Under the pieces are notes generated by a model. That model was not told the DNA's origin and did not search any database. It saw nothing but the letters and a program-made list of their open reading frames with translations. Position numbers and translations under genes: made by a program. From Clostridiales bacterium (GTDB lineage: Bacteria; Bacillota; Clostridia; Christensenellales; UBA1242), in NCBI GenBank assembly GCA_015055665.1, contig SVHX01000013.1:1-43549 (forward strand): a stretch of 43,549 nucleotides of DNA, read 5' to 3'. Shown piece by piece: positions 35,247 to 43,491 of the stretch. Position 1 is the stretch's first letter, and every line of letters starts with the position of its first letter.

Positions 35247-37343
35247 ATGTTGAATGCAGGTCAGTTATTGACAACAACACCAGCTAGTACAAGTAATAGT
35301 TTGTTCCAAACAATTACTAACTTGTTTGCTCAGATTGGTAATTTCCTAGCAGGTTCTGATAGAGCAATGGGTTTGCAATGGGTAACATTTATATCGCTAG
35401 CTATATTCTTAACAGGAATCGCTATATGTGTTATCTTGATATCTAGGACTTATGAGTCTAGACTACTTAAGCATGTGGCTGGTTTCAATAGATATTTTAA
35501 GAAGAATCCTTTTATTAACGAAGACAATCTAGTTGAGGTTAACCAGAAGTTTAAGGCTGTGCCTAAGACACTAAGATATTGTTGGCACGAGTATATGCTT
35601 AATAGGGATAGACAACCTAGTGAGTATATTAATTCGGTTACTTGTATTGACCAGCCAACTCGTAGTAGTGCGTACAAGAATATTTCTAACACTGTATTGC
35701 TTATTACAATCATGGTTAGTGTATTCACTATTATAGCAAACTTGATTTGTATCTATGCACCATTTATGTATGATGATCCAGTTGCTATGGGGCAGAGAGT
35801 TAACAACGACATGGTTGGATTGTTCGAAATACTTTTGATGCCTTGTATTTATTTGTTTACGGGATTATTTATTACAACCTTCCTAAAGTTGTTGGAGTCT
35901 AGTAGATACGCAGATTTATATTACGAGTTCCACGAATTTGAGAGATTCCTTAACAAGGCTTGTTCTACAATGCCATCATTTGTAGACTATGAGGTATTAT
36001 TTGATGCTAAAGAAATTAGAGATGCTATCCCAGTACTTCAAGAGTATCTAGAAAAGCGTGCACTTCAGGAGCAGAAAGAGGCTGAAGAGGCTGAGCTTAA
36101 TGCCAACCACTTTGAGAACTTTAACTTCGAGCCAGTTGGTGTAGAGAGTGCGTTGCTACTTGATAGAGCTATGTCTGAAGGTGAGAGATACTTTAACTTT
36201 AAGCGTGGATTAACTGAGAGAATTAACTCTAAAGAAACCGAAATGTTCAACTACCAGAAGAAGTTTGATGAGGTTACCAAAGAGTACGAACGTAAATCTC
36301 AGGCTGTTAGAGAGAACATGGCATCAATCAATGAACAATTAAACGCTACAAGCGTTAAGATTGAGGCTAACTACCTAAAGAAACGTTATAACGAAGAACA
36401 ACAGAAGCAGCAACAACTTGAGAAGGACTATGAGTATGCTCAAGCTAACTTCATTAAGCAACAGCAAGAAATGGAGCAAGAAGTTGCTCAGATGACTGCT
36501 GAGATTAGAGAGAAGAAGACTCAAGTTGAAGAGAATATGATGAGCGAGTGTAGGAATTACTCTAACAAAGTATGGGGAGAGATCAATAAGACTATCCAAG
36601 CTCAACAAGAACCAATTGTTAAAGAGAAGGAAGAGAAAGCCCGTATTCTTCAAGAAGAAATGGATAAGATGACATTGCTTGTAGCTGACCAAGATGCTGA
36701 TATCAAAGCTAAGCAAGAATATATTGCTAAACTTGAACAAGATATCAAGGTAAGAATTGCAGAGATTGAAGCTATCAACAACGTAAGAGATTACTTTAAT
36801 ACTCCAGAGTTCCGTCAGAGAGTAAGCGATAAGAAGAAAAAGAGAAAACTAGAAGAATTTGAGGACGCTCAAGAAGAGAAGATCCAAGAGATGAACTCTA
36901 TATCTTCGATTGTAACTACTGATAATCGTAATGATAAGATGAAGCAAGAAGAGTCTGAATTGTTAGCTAAACTTAAGGAAACTAACCTAGCAAATTCTGA
37001 GTACGCTAAGGATATTGAGGCTATCAATAAGCGTGCAGAAGAAGCTGCTGCTAACGAAGCTAATCCTTTCGCAACGTTCTCTAATCTTCAGAATAATATC
37101 AAAGAACAAGAGAAACAACAGAAGGCTGAGGAAAAGGCTAAATTAAAGGCAGAACAAGAGGCTCAAGCACAAGCTGAAGCTGAGGCTAAAGCGGCTGAAG
37201 AGGCAGCAAAAGCAGAGGAAGAACAACCTGCAGAAGAGGCAAAGCCGGAGGAAGCTCCTGCGGAAGAACCTAAGGCAGAAGAAGCTCCTAAGAAGACATC
37301 TTTGCAGAGTCTACTAAGCTCAGCTAAGAAACTAAAGAAATAA
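35247..37343 (+). CDS. Three-TM membrane protein with long coiled-coil tail
   Basis: 698 aa, unrecognised. Membrane helices lie at about 44-66, 148-173 and 189-214. They are followed by a helical linker (DLYYEFHEFERFLNKA) and a coiled coil from about 255 to 640 rich in Gln, Glu and Lys. The last 60 residues are Ala/Glu/Pro/Lys-rich and end in a basic SLLSSAKKLKK. The layout (few membrane helices with a cytoplasmic loop, then a long intracellular coiled-coil tail) resembles MotA/ExbB-type stators such as ZorA, but no signature residues confirm it. The start follows TTAGGAGAAA. It has a strong own promoter context and a shared terminator; no MotB-like partner is adjacent. Confidence 0.85.
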   Translation: MLNAGQLLTTTPASTSNSLFQTITNLFAQIGNFLAGSDRAMGLQWVTFISLAIFLTGIAICVILISRTYESRLLKHVAGFNRYFKKNPFINEDNLVEVNQKFKAVPKTLRYCWHEYMLNRDRQPSEYINSVTCIDQPTRSSAYKNISNTVLLITIMVSVFTIIANLICIYAPFMYDDPVAMGQRVNNDMVGLFEILLMPCIYLFTGLFITTFLKLLESSRYADLYYEFHEFERFLNKACSTMPSFVDYEVLFDAKEIRDAIPVLQEYLEKRALQEQKEAEEAELNANHFENFNFEPVGVESALLLDRAMSEGERYFNFKRGLTERINSKETEMFNYQKKFDEVTKEYERKSQAVRENMASINEQLNATSVKIEANYLKKRYNEEQQKQQQLEKDYEYAQANFIKQQQEMEQEVAQMTAEIREKKTQVEENMMSECRNYSNKVWGEINKTIQAQQEPIVKEKEEKARILQEEMDKMTLLVADQDADIKAKQEYIAKLEQDIKVRIAEIEAINNVRDYFNTPEFRQRVSDKKKKRKLEEFEDAQEEKIQEMNSISSIVTTDNRNDKMKQEESELLAKLKETNLANSEYAKDIEAINKRAEEAAANEANPFATFSNLQNNIKEQEKQQKAEEKAKLKAEQEAQAQAEAEAKAAEEAAKAEEEQPAEEAKPEEAPAEEPKAEEAPKKTSLQSLLSSAKKLKK

Positions 37344-37354
37344 TAAATAGTATG

Positions 37355-37386
37355 AAAAAGAACTAACATATTGTTAGTTCTTTTTG
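37355..37386. terminator. Bidirectional terminator between the coiled-coil and PRC-barrel genes
   Basis: AAGAACTAACA (37358-37368) pairs perfectly with TGTTAGTTCTT (37372-37382), with A-run and T-run. It overlaps the stop codon of the reverse-strand gene. Confidence 0.9.
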
Positions 37387-38123
37387 CTGTATCTAGCTAG
37401 TTCAATAAGTCTTCCGTACATGCTTGCTTTTGAGATTGTTTCGCTAGTAATAATTGATTGGTTTTTTGCAATTAATTCTCCGTTGATAGTGAGTATATCT
37501 TTTGTTAGGATTCTACCTTTCAGAAAGGTTTCGTTAGTAGTAATTTTGTTATTTGTGGGTTTTGCGACAACTTCATTTTGAGGGATTTTTTCGTCTATAT
37601 TTTTTAGAAGTACAATATCTTTTTTATTTAGATTTTGTTGATTATCACATATTTTTAGCCTAGGTTTGAACTTATTAATATTAATTGATTTATTATCTGT
37701 AATTATAATGGTTTTTCCAATATTAATTATGTCTTTGTTGGTGATTTTTGTGTTGTTATTTAGTATAAGATTTTTGATAATAAACTTATCGTCAAGTTCG
37801 ATATCTGATACAGTGCCTAGCAACTTGCCATCTAGCCCATATACCTGATTATTTAGTAGTGGGATGTATTCGCTATGTTGGCAATCATGATTGCTTAGAA
37901 GCTCTAATGCGGTTCGATTTTTAACAAATATACAATCTTTGCCTATTTGATATATGTCTATAATGTCAAGAGATTTTTCGATACTTTCTTCTTCGTTAAG
38001 AATACAAGCAAATCGGCACTTTTTTGACCTAGAATCAAATAGCATATTAAAGACTATGCCTTGCAGTTCGCTTTCGAATATGCTAATTACTGGGATAGAA
38101 ATAATTTCAGAAACTTTATACAT
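37374..38123 (-). CDS. PRC-barrel domain protein
   Basis: 249 aa from the ATG at 38123, chosen because GGAGATAAC lies just upstream on the reverse strand; the frame stays open further upstream without a better start. The N-terminal part (YKVSEIISIPVISIFESELQGIVFNMLFD) and a second copy (LLNNQVYGLDGKLLGTVSDIELDDKFIIKNLIL) are two PRC-barrel modules, found in ribosome-maturation and photosystem proteins and in Firmicutes YlmC/YrrD-type proteins. The C-terminal 110 residues are Asn/Lys/Ile-rich, with a repeated ILTKD-type strand segment. No catalytic motif is seen. It is divergent from the SPFH gene (136-bp start-to-start gap). Confidence 0.8.
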   Translation of the reverse strand: MYKVSEIISIPVISIFESELQGIVFNMLFDSRSKKCRFACILNEEESIEKSLDIIDIYQIGKDCIFVKNRTALELLSNHDCQHSEYIPLLNNQVYGLDGKLLGTVSDIELDDKFIIKNLILNNNTKITNKDIINIGKTIIITDNKSININKFKPRLKICDNQQNLNKKDIVLLKNIDEKIPQNEVVAKPTNNKITTNETFLKGRILTKDILTINGELIAKNQSIITSETISKASMYGRLIELARYSKKN

Positions 38124-38216
38124 TTTGTTATCTCCATTTGTGAGCATTTGTACTAAAATTATATTATTGGGACAAGGGATATATGCCAAAAATTGTGTTA
38201 GCGTACTTGTTATTGT

Positions 38217-38245
38217 TTGTAACATTTTGTTTGATGTGGTACAAT
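38217..38245 (+). promoter_or_regulatory. Promoter of the SPFH gene
   Basis: TTGTAA at 38217-38222 and TACAAT at 38240-38245, spacer 17. Transcription would begin only about 8 bases before the start codon. Confidence 0.6.
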
Positions 38246-38259
38246 AAAACTATATTATT

Positions 38260-39204
38260 ATGGGTTTGATTACTAAATTAAAAGACATATTCAATAAGAA
38301 CATTGAGTGCGGAAGCGAGATTGATGACCGCATAGTTTTTCATCTGAAGAAGAAAAAGTATTTGCATCTTAATAAGAATATCTTTGTTAGAGAGAAAAAT
38401 GTCTGTGTAATCGTATATAAGGGAAAGGCGTGTGATCTTATACTTGAAGGCAAGCATAAGATCTATCACGATACCATACCAGAAACCTACTCTCGTGCAC
38501 GAATCGAACACTCTGAGAAATCTGGTATCAAGATCAAGAAGATTAGGGCAGATATTTATTATGTTAATACTAATGATATGCGTTCTTTCGAGTATAGGTC
38601 TGATGTTCCTTTTAAGTCAAAAACAAGTCGATTTGGCAAGGTGAAGGGGTGTCTTGCTGGTAAGTGTACTGTTAAGGTTTTCGATTCGATTGCTTTGATT
38701 AAAACTCTTTTGTCTAAATATGGCAAAATTCGCAACAAAGATGTTGCTGCTGAGATAGGGCTTATTATAGGTAACAAGATTAATCATATTGTTCAGAAAC
38801 AAAAAATTCCAATAGATATGATTCTTACTAATCAAGAATACTGCGAGCAAGTTGTAAATACCGAGATTCAGGATTCTTTAGACAAAGAGGGGTTGTTTGT
38901 TAGCAATATTAAGCTTAAAGCCGTGGACTTTAACAAACGAAATAAGAAGAAGGTTAATGAATATATAAGCTCTCATCCGACCGCGGTAAAGCCTATTAGT
39001 GTGAATTCTGTGTTGGGAGCAACTCCACAACCAGACGCTAAAGTTCGTATTAATATGCCGACTATAGGCAGGAATGTGCGGGGGGCTGTGCAGGGTAGTG
39101 TGGCAACTCATAATGTTGACAACTTTAAAGTCTGTAGGGTTTGTCGAAAAAAGAACAGTGCGGCCGCAACTATATGTAATAATTGTGGTAGTATGCTTAA
39201 TTGA
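38260..39204 (+). CDS. SPFH-like protein with C-terminal zinc ribbon
   Basis: 314 aa. The central region (VIVYKGKACDLILEGKHKIY ... ADIYYVNTNDMRSFEYRSDVPFKSK ... GCLAGKCTVKVFDSIALIK) follows the SPFH/band-7 pattern of YdjI-type 'virion core' proteins. The C-terminus is a zinc ribbon, C292-x2-C295 and C306-x2-C309. No membrane segment is predicted. Such proteins are thought to associate with membrane microdomains or PspA-like stress proteins. No Shine-Dalgarno precedes the ATG; with the promoter at 38217-38245 the mRNA would be nearly leaderless. Family call is from pattern only. Confidence 0.8.
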   Translation: MGLITKLKDIFNKNIECGSEIDDRIVFHLKKKKYLHLNKNIFVREKNVCVIVYKGKACDLILEGKHKIYHDTIPETYSRARIEHSEKSGIKIKKIRADIYYVNTNDMRSFEYRSDVPFKSKTSRFGKVKGCLAGKCTVKVFDSIALIKTLLSKYGKIRNKDVAAEIGLIIGNKINHIVQKQKIPIDMILTNQEYCEQVVNTEIQDSLDKEGLFVSNIKLKAVDFNKRNKKKVNEYISSHPTAVKPISVNSVLGATPQPDAKVRINMPTIGRNVRGAVQGSVATHNVDNFKVCRVCRKKNSAAATICNNCGSMLN

Positions 39205-39233
39205 TTGAAAATTTAATTAAACTATGCTATAAT
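39205..39233 (+). promoter_or_regulatory. Promoter of the DUF1858 gene
   Basis: TTGAAA at 39205-39210 and TATAAT at 39228-39233, spacer 17; the -35 overlaps the end of the SPFH gene. Confidence 0.8.
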
Positions 39234-39268
39234 ATTGGCAAGACTGAAATATTTAAGGAGATACAAAA

Positions 39269-39466
39269 ATGAGTAAAATTACTAAAAGTACAACAATAGG
39301 TGAGGCTCTTAAAATTAATCCTAATGCAGAGGCAATATTACAAGGTTTTGGCATGCATTGCGTACATTGCCCAATGAGTCAAATGGAGTCTTTGGAAGAG
39401 GCTGGTGCTGTACATGGAATAGATGTAGAGCTAATGGTTAAGAAACTTAACGAAGATGTTAAGTAA
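39269..39466 (+). CDS. DUF1858 redox-disulfide protein
   Basis: 65 aa. A helical domain with C31-V-H-C34-P in FGMHCVHCP matches DUF1858, the small domain often associated with hybrid-cluster proteins and thought to hold a redox-active disulfide. The family's N-terminal pattern TTIGEALKINPNAEAILQGFG is clear. The start follows TAAGGAGATA. Monocistronic: promoter upstream, terminator downstream. No electron-transfer partner is adjacent. Confidence 0.9.
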   Translation: MSKITKSTTIGEALKINPNAEAILQGFGMHCVHCPMSQMESLEEAGAVHGIDVELMVKKLNEDVK

Positions 39467-39530
39467 TTGATTGTATATTGATAAATATAGTGCAGGGAGA
39501 GACTTTGCATCATTATTAGTACAAATTAAT

Positions 39531-39574
39531 AAAAAAATAAAGAGTTTGCTTGTTAGTGAACTTTTTATTTTTTT
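39531..39574 (+). terminator. Terminator after the DUF1858 gene
   Basis: An A-rich arm ending AAAGAGTT pairs with AACTTTTTATTTTT across a 12-base loop and runs into seven T residues. Confidence 0.7.
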
Positions 39575-39582
39575 GTTAGGTA

Positions 39583-39611
39583 TTGACTTTTTGCTATATA
39601 TATAATATAAT
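39583..39611 (+). promoter_or_regulatory. S10 operon promoter P1
   Basis: TTGACT at 39583-39588 and TATAAT at 39606-39611, spacer 17. The -10 lies inside a perfect 16-base AT palindrome (39605-39620). Confidence 0.65.
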
Positions 39612-39726
39612 TAATTATATAGTTATATGTTCAATTAAATATATATAAATAGATCGCAAGAATATAGTAAAATTTTTATGTGCAAAAAAAATATTCAAAA
39701 AAAATAAAAATTTTTTCGAAAAAGTG

Positions 39727-39755
39727 TTGACTTTAAGGCGATTTTGCGATAAAAT
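39727..39755 (+). promoter_or_regulatory. S10 operon promoter P2
   Basis: TTGACT at 39727-39732 and TAAAAT at 39750-39755, spacer 17, 144 bases downstream of P1. Confidence 0.75.
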
Positions 39756-39761
39756 AAGTAT

Positions 39762-40037
39762 GCTGTAATATATTGTTCGATGTGAAGTTACCCGATAAAA
39801 TGCCGAATTATAGGGATAATTTACATTTTTGAAGTGTTTACGCAATGGATTGTAAACGACTAAGGACTCGCATATTTTTTTTGATTACGGCTAGTGAACA
39901 CACGGTAAAGTGTAGGAACATACATAATATCATCCAAATAAGATGTCGGATAATCGTCTTATGGGGGGTAGGTAAGTTTTAGTTTACTAATGCGACACAC
40001 AAAGTTCTTAGGCAAATTAATTAAAGGAGAAAAATTA
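39762..40037 (+). promoter_or_regulatory. Long S10 operon leader
   Basis: About 275 nt without a gene. It contains an imperfect long hairpin pairing 39780-39793 with 39813-39826, a perfect 6-bp stem GTTTAC/GTAAAC (39836-39841 with 39852-39857), and a 6-bp stem AAGATG/CGTCTT near 39941-39961. No clear intrinsic terminator is seen. It is a candidate for autogenous control, but I cannot match it to a known leader class. Confidence 0.45.
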
Positions 40038-40346
40038 ATGGCAACACAAAAAATGAGAATCAAATTAAACGCATTTGACCATAACCTAATTGATGTAGCT
40101 AGTAAGAGAATAGTTGATACTGCTCTTAAGTTTGGTGCAAAGATTAGTGGTCCAATTCCACTTCCTACTAATAGAGAGGTGGTTACAATTCTTCGTGCTA
40201 CTCACAAATACAAAGATAGTCGTGAGCAGTTCGAACTAAGAACACATAAAAGACTTATTGATATTTACAGTCCTTCAGCAAAAGCTGTTGACGCTCTTAT
40301 GAAGCTAGAGCTTCCTGCAGGTGTAGACATCAATATTAAACTTTAA
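40038..40346 (+). CDS. rpsJ: Ribosomal protein uS10
   Basis: 102 aa, typical. Also the NusE transcription factor, which links NusG to the ribosome. [35 protein letters not shown] and [17 protein letters not shown] are conserved. The ATG at 40038 is chosen because AAAGGAGAAA lies just upstream; the frame opens earlier at 39990 but without a site. First gene of the S10 operon. Confidence 0.98.
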   Translation: MATQKMRIKLNAFDHNLIDVASKRIVDTALKFGAKISGPIPLPTNREVVTILRATHKYKDSREQFELRTHKRLIDIYSPSAKAVDALMKLELPAGVDINIKL

Positions 40347-40367
40347 TAACAGGGAGGATTAAAAATA

Positions 40368-41006
40368 ATGAAAAAAGCAATATTAGGCAAGAAACTTGGC
40401 ATGACTCAAATATTTGATAACAATGGTTTAGTTGTCCCTGTAACAGTAGTTGAGGCTGGCCCATGTTATGTATCTCAAGTTAAGACTGTAGAGAACGATG
40501 GATACAGTGCAGTGCAACTTGCTTTCGGTGAGGTAAGAGAGAATCTTATCAACAAGCCAATGCTAGGAGCACTTAAAAAGGCAGAGATCTCTGCTAAGAA
40601 ATATCTTAAAGAATTCAAATTAGACAACGCTAGCGAATATAAACTTGGCGACAAGATCGCATGTGATATCTTCGCAGAAGGTGATATGGTTGATGTTACT
40701 GGTACTTCTAAGGGTCATGGATTCAGCGGTACAATCGCAAAATGGAATTTCCACAGACACAGAATGACTCACGGTAACGGTCCTGTACATAGACACGTTG
40801 GTTCTATCGGTGCTAACACTTTCCCTGCTAAAGTATTCAAGGGTAAGAAGATGGCTGGTAGATGGGGTAACGAGAAAGTTACTGTTCAAAATCTAAAAGT
40901 TGTTAAGGTTGATGCAGAAAGAAACATTATCTTGGTTAAGGGAGCTATCCCTGGTGCTAAGGGTAGTCTAGTTTCTGTTAAGTCAGCTGTTAAAGTTAAT
41001 GGATAA
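40368..41006 (+). CDS. rplC: Ribosomal protein uL3
   Basis: 212 aa. uL3 reaches the peptidyl-transferase region through the loop seen here as HRMTHGNGPVHRHVGSIGA. The N-terminus AILGKKLGMTQIFD and the KGKKMAGRWGNEKVT segment are conserved. The start follows AGGGAGGAT. It sits between rpsJ and rplD with 21- and 12-base gaps. Confidence 0.98.
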   Translation: MKKAILGKKLGMTQIFDNNGLVVPVTVVEAGPCYVSQVKTVENDGYSAVQLAFGEVRENLINKPMLGALKKAEISAKKYLKEFKLDNASEYKLGDKIACDIFAEGDMVDVTGTSKGHGFSGTIAKWNFHRHRMTHGNGPVHRHVGSIGANTFPAKVFKGKKMAGRWGNEKVTVQNLKVVKVDAERNIILVKGAIPGAKGSLVSVKSAVKVNG

Positions 41007-41018
41007 GGAGATAGGATA

Positions 41019-41645
41019 ATGGCAAGTACAAAATTACTAAATATTTTAGGCCAAGAGTGTGGCACTATCAAACTTAATGATGCAGTATTCAAGCAAGAGT
41101 ACAACGAAGCTCTTATTCATCAAGTAGTAGTTGCTCATTTGGCTAATCTCCGTCAAGGTACTAAGAGTGCTTTAACTAGAAGTGAAGTTAGAGGACATGC
41201 TAAGAAGCCATGGAGACAAAAGGGTACTGGTAGAGCAAGACAAGGCTCAACTAAGGCACCTCAATGGAGAGGCGGTGGAGTTGCATTTGCACCAAAGCCA
41301 AGAGATTTCTCTAAGAAGGTAAACAAAGAAGCTAAGAGAGTTGCATTTAGAAGTGCTATATCTACTAAGCTTGCAAATAAGGAACTTATTGTTCTTGAAA
41401 ATCTTGATATCAAAGATGCTAAGACTAAGTCTATGATCGAAGTTCTTAAGAATCTTGGTATTGAGAAGACTGCAGTACTAGTTACTAAGGGCGCTAACGA
41501 AAATGTTCTTAGAGCAAGTGGCAACATCCAATCAGTAGAAGTTACAAACTCTGATTTATTGAATGTTTATGACATTATTAAATGCGATAAATTAGTTGTT
41601 ACAGCTGATGCTATTAAATCAATAGAGGAGGCTTATAAAGCGTAA
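41019..41645 (+). CDS. rplD: Ribosomal protein uL4
   Basis: 208 aa. uL4 lines the exit tunnel through its extended loop, visible as [22 protein letters not shown] and [17 protein letters not shown]. The start follows TAAGGAGATAGG. Its stop TAA shares one base with the rplW start (TAATG), so the two genes are translationally coupled. In E. coli this protein represses its own operon; no equivalent site could be confirmed in the leader. Confidence 0.98.
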   Translation: MASTKLLNILGQECGTIKLNDAVFKQEYNEALIHQVVVAHLANLRQGTKSALTRSEVRGHAKKPWRQKGTGRARQGSTKAPQWRGGGVAFAPKPRDFSKKVNKEAKRVAFRSAISTKLANKELIVLENLDIKDAKTKSMIEVLKNLGIEKTAVLVTKGANENVLRASGNIQSVEVTNSDLLNVYDIIKCDKLVVTADAIKSIEEAYKA

Positions 41646-41935
41646 TGAGAAGTTTTGATATTATTAGAAAGCCTATTTTGAGCGAAAAGACTTATGCTGA
41701 GATTGCTAACAAGAAATATGCATTTGTTGTTGACAAGAACGCTAACAAGTCCGAAATCAAGAAGGCTGTTGAAGAAGTATTTGGTGTTAAAGTTAAGTCT
41801 GTTAACACTGTAAACGTTGACGGTAAACTAAAGAGACAAGGTAAGACTCAAGGTTATAGAAATGACATTAAGAAGGCATATGTTACCTTAACTGCTGATA
41901 GTAAAGCTATTGAGTTCTTCGAGAGTCTATCATAG
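41645..41935 (+). CDS. rplW: Ribosomal protein uL23
   Basis: 96 aa. uL23 sits at the tunnel exit and docks trigger factor and SRP. The pattern [37 protein letters not shown] and [13 protein letters not shown] is typical. It overlaps rplD by one base, and its site GAGGAGG lies within the end of rplD. Confidence 0.98.
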   Translation: MRSFDIIRKPILSEKTYAEIANKKYAFVVDKNANKSEIKKAVEEVFGVKVKSVNTVNVDGKLKRQGKTQGYRNDIKKAYVTLTADSKAIEFFESLS

Positions 41936-41960
41936 GATTTAAGGTTAGGAGGATAATATA

Positions 41961-42788
41961 ATGGCTATTAAAACATACAAACCAACATCTCCTGCTAGAA
42001 GATTTTATACTACTGCATCTTTTGACGAAGTAACCAAGAAGACTCCTGAGAAGTCTTTGCTTGCTGAGAAGAAGCAAAATGCTGGTAGAAACAATCAAGG
42101 CAGAATTACTGTTAGACACAGAGGTGGTGGTAACAGAGTAAAATATAGAATTATCGACTTTAGAAGAAATAAAGACGGTATTCCTGCTAAAGTTGTAGGC
42201 ATTGAATACGACCCAAATAGAAGCGCTTATATCGCATTGCTATCTTATGCTGATGGTGAGAAGAGATATATTCTTGCTCCTCTTGGACTAAATGTTGGTG
42301 ACACTGTTATGAGTGGTGCTAACTCTGAAATTAAAGTTGGTAACGCACTAGAACTTAAGGATATGCCTGTTGGTGCAGTTATTCACAATATCGAATTGAC
42401 TCCTGGTAAGGGCGGTCAGATTGTAAGGTCTGCTGGTATGGAAGCAAGACTTATGGCTAAAGAAGGCAAGTATGCTACAATCAAACTTCCTTCTGGCGAG
42501 ATGAGATTGGTTCTTGCTAATTGTAAAGCTACAATTGGTCAAGTTGGTAATCTTGAACACGAAATAGTTTCTATCGGTAAAGCAGGTAGAACTAGACACA
42601 TGGGTATACGTCCTACTGTTCGTGGTAGCGTTATGAACCCTTGTGATCACCCTCATGGTGGTGGTGAAGGTAAGTGTCCTGTGGGAAGAAAATCTCCACT
42701 TACTCCTTGGGGTAAACCTGCTCTTGGTAAGAAGACTAGAAATACTAAAAAACAATCTAGCAAACTTATTATTAAGCGTGCTAATTAG
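41961..42788 (+). CDS. rplB: Ribosomal protein uL2
   Basis: 275 aa. A primary 23S binder needed for peptidyl-transferase assembly. [17 protein letters not shown], the central OB/SH3 domains, and the near-active-site loop [19 protein letters not shown] with its conserved histidine are intact. The start follows TTAGGAGGAT. It comes 25 bases after rplW and 11 before rpsS. Confidence 0.99.
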   Translation: MAIKTYKPTSPARRFYTTASFDEVTKKTPEKSLLAEKKQNAGRNNQGRITVRHRGGGNRVKYRIIDFRRNKDGIPAKVVGIEYDPNRSAYIALLSYADGEKRYILAPLGLNVGDTVMSGANSEIKVGNALELKDMPVGAVIHNIELTPGKGGQIVRSAGMEARLMAKEGKYATIKLPSGEMRLVLANCKATIGQVGNLEHEIVSIGKAGRTRHMGIRPTVRGSVMNPCDHPHGGGEGKCPVGRKSPLTPWGKPALGKKTRNTKKQSSKLIIKRAN

Positions 42789-42799
42789 GAGTATAAGGT

Positions 42800-43072
42800 A
42801 TGAGTAGATCGTTAAAGAAAAAACCTTATGTTGAAGAAAGGTTGCTAAAAAGAGTAGAAAAATTAAATGCTGAGGGTAAGAAACAAGTTCTTAAGACTTG
42901 GAGTAGATCTTCTACTATTTACCCTGAGTTCGTAGGACATACTATTGCTGTTCACAACGGCATGAAGCATATCCCAGTTTACTGCACAATCGATATGATT
43001 GGTCATAAGCTTGGCGAATTTGCACCTACTAGAACATACAGAGGTCACGGTAGTGACAAGGCTAAGAAGTAA
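42800..43072 (+). CDS. rpsS: Ribosomal protein uS19
   Basis: 90 aa. Component of the 30S head that contacts uS13 and the A-site finger. [40 protein letters not shown] and [13 protein letters not shown] are all typical. The start follows TTAGGAGTATAAG in the S10 operon. Confidence 0.98.
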   Translation: MSRSLKKKPYVEERLLKRVEKLNAEGKKQVLKTWSRSSTIYPEFVGHTIAVHNGMKHIPVYCTIDMIGHKLGEFAPTRTYRGHGSDKAKK

Positions 43073-43083
43073 GGAGAGAGATA

Positions 43084-43473
43084 ATGGCTAAGAGAATGAG
43101 AGAAAAATCTGCTAAAAGATTAGAGAATAGAGACACTCGTCCTACTGCTACTGCTAGATATGTTAGAATGGGTGCTCCTAAGGCAAAAAGATTACTTGAT
43201 ATTATCAAGAACAAGTCTGCAATCGAGGCTTGTGCTATACTAGAGAATACTCCTAGCACAGCTTCTATTACAGTTAAGAAAGTATTGTGTTCTGCTATGG
43301 CTAATGCTGAGAATAACCAAGGTCTTAACAAAGACGAATTGGTTGTTGCTGAGGCTTATGCGAACCAAGCACCTTCCTTTAAGAGAGTTTCTTTTAGAGG
43401 AAGAGGTGGTGTTGATACAATAATTAAAAGAAATTGTCATATCACAATCGTGTTAGACACTCTAAAAAAGTAA
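43084..43473 (+). CDS. rplV: Ribosomal protein uL22
   Basis: 129 aa, with a slightly extended basic N-terminus (MAKRMREKSAKRLENRDTRP) before the standard core TARYVRMGAPKAKRLLDII. The tunnel-lining beta-hairpin is seen as RVSFRGRGGVDTIIKRNCHITIVL. It shapes the macrolide-binding constriction. The start follows TAAGGAGAGA, 11 bases after rpsS. Confidence 0.97.
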   Translation: MAKRMREKSAKRLENRDTRPTATARYVRMGAPKAKRLLDIIKNKSAIEACAILENTPSTASITVKKVLCSAMANAENNQGLNKDELVVAEAYANQAPSFKRVSFRGRGGVDTIIKRNCHITIVLDTLKK

Positions 43474-43491
43474 AGGAGCAAGAAAAGATTT

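Noticed and set aside
39467-40037. Long gene-free region examined for tRNA genes or an origin
   Set aside because: No cloverleaf, no DnaA-box cluster; promoters and the S10 leader account for it.
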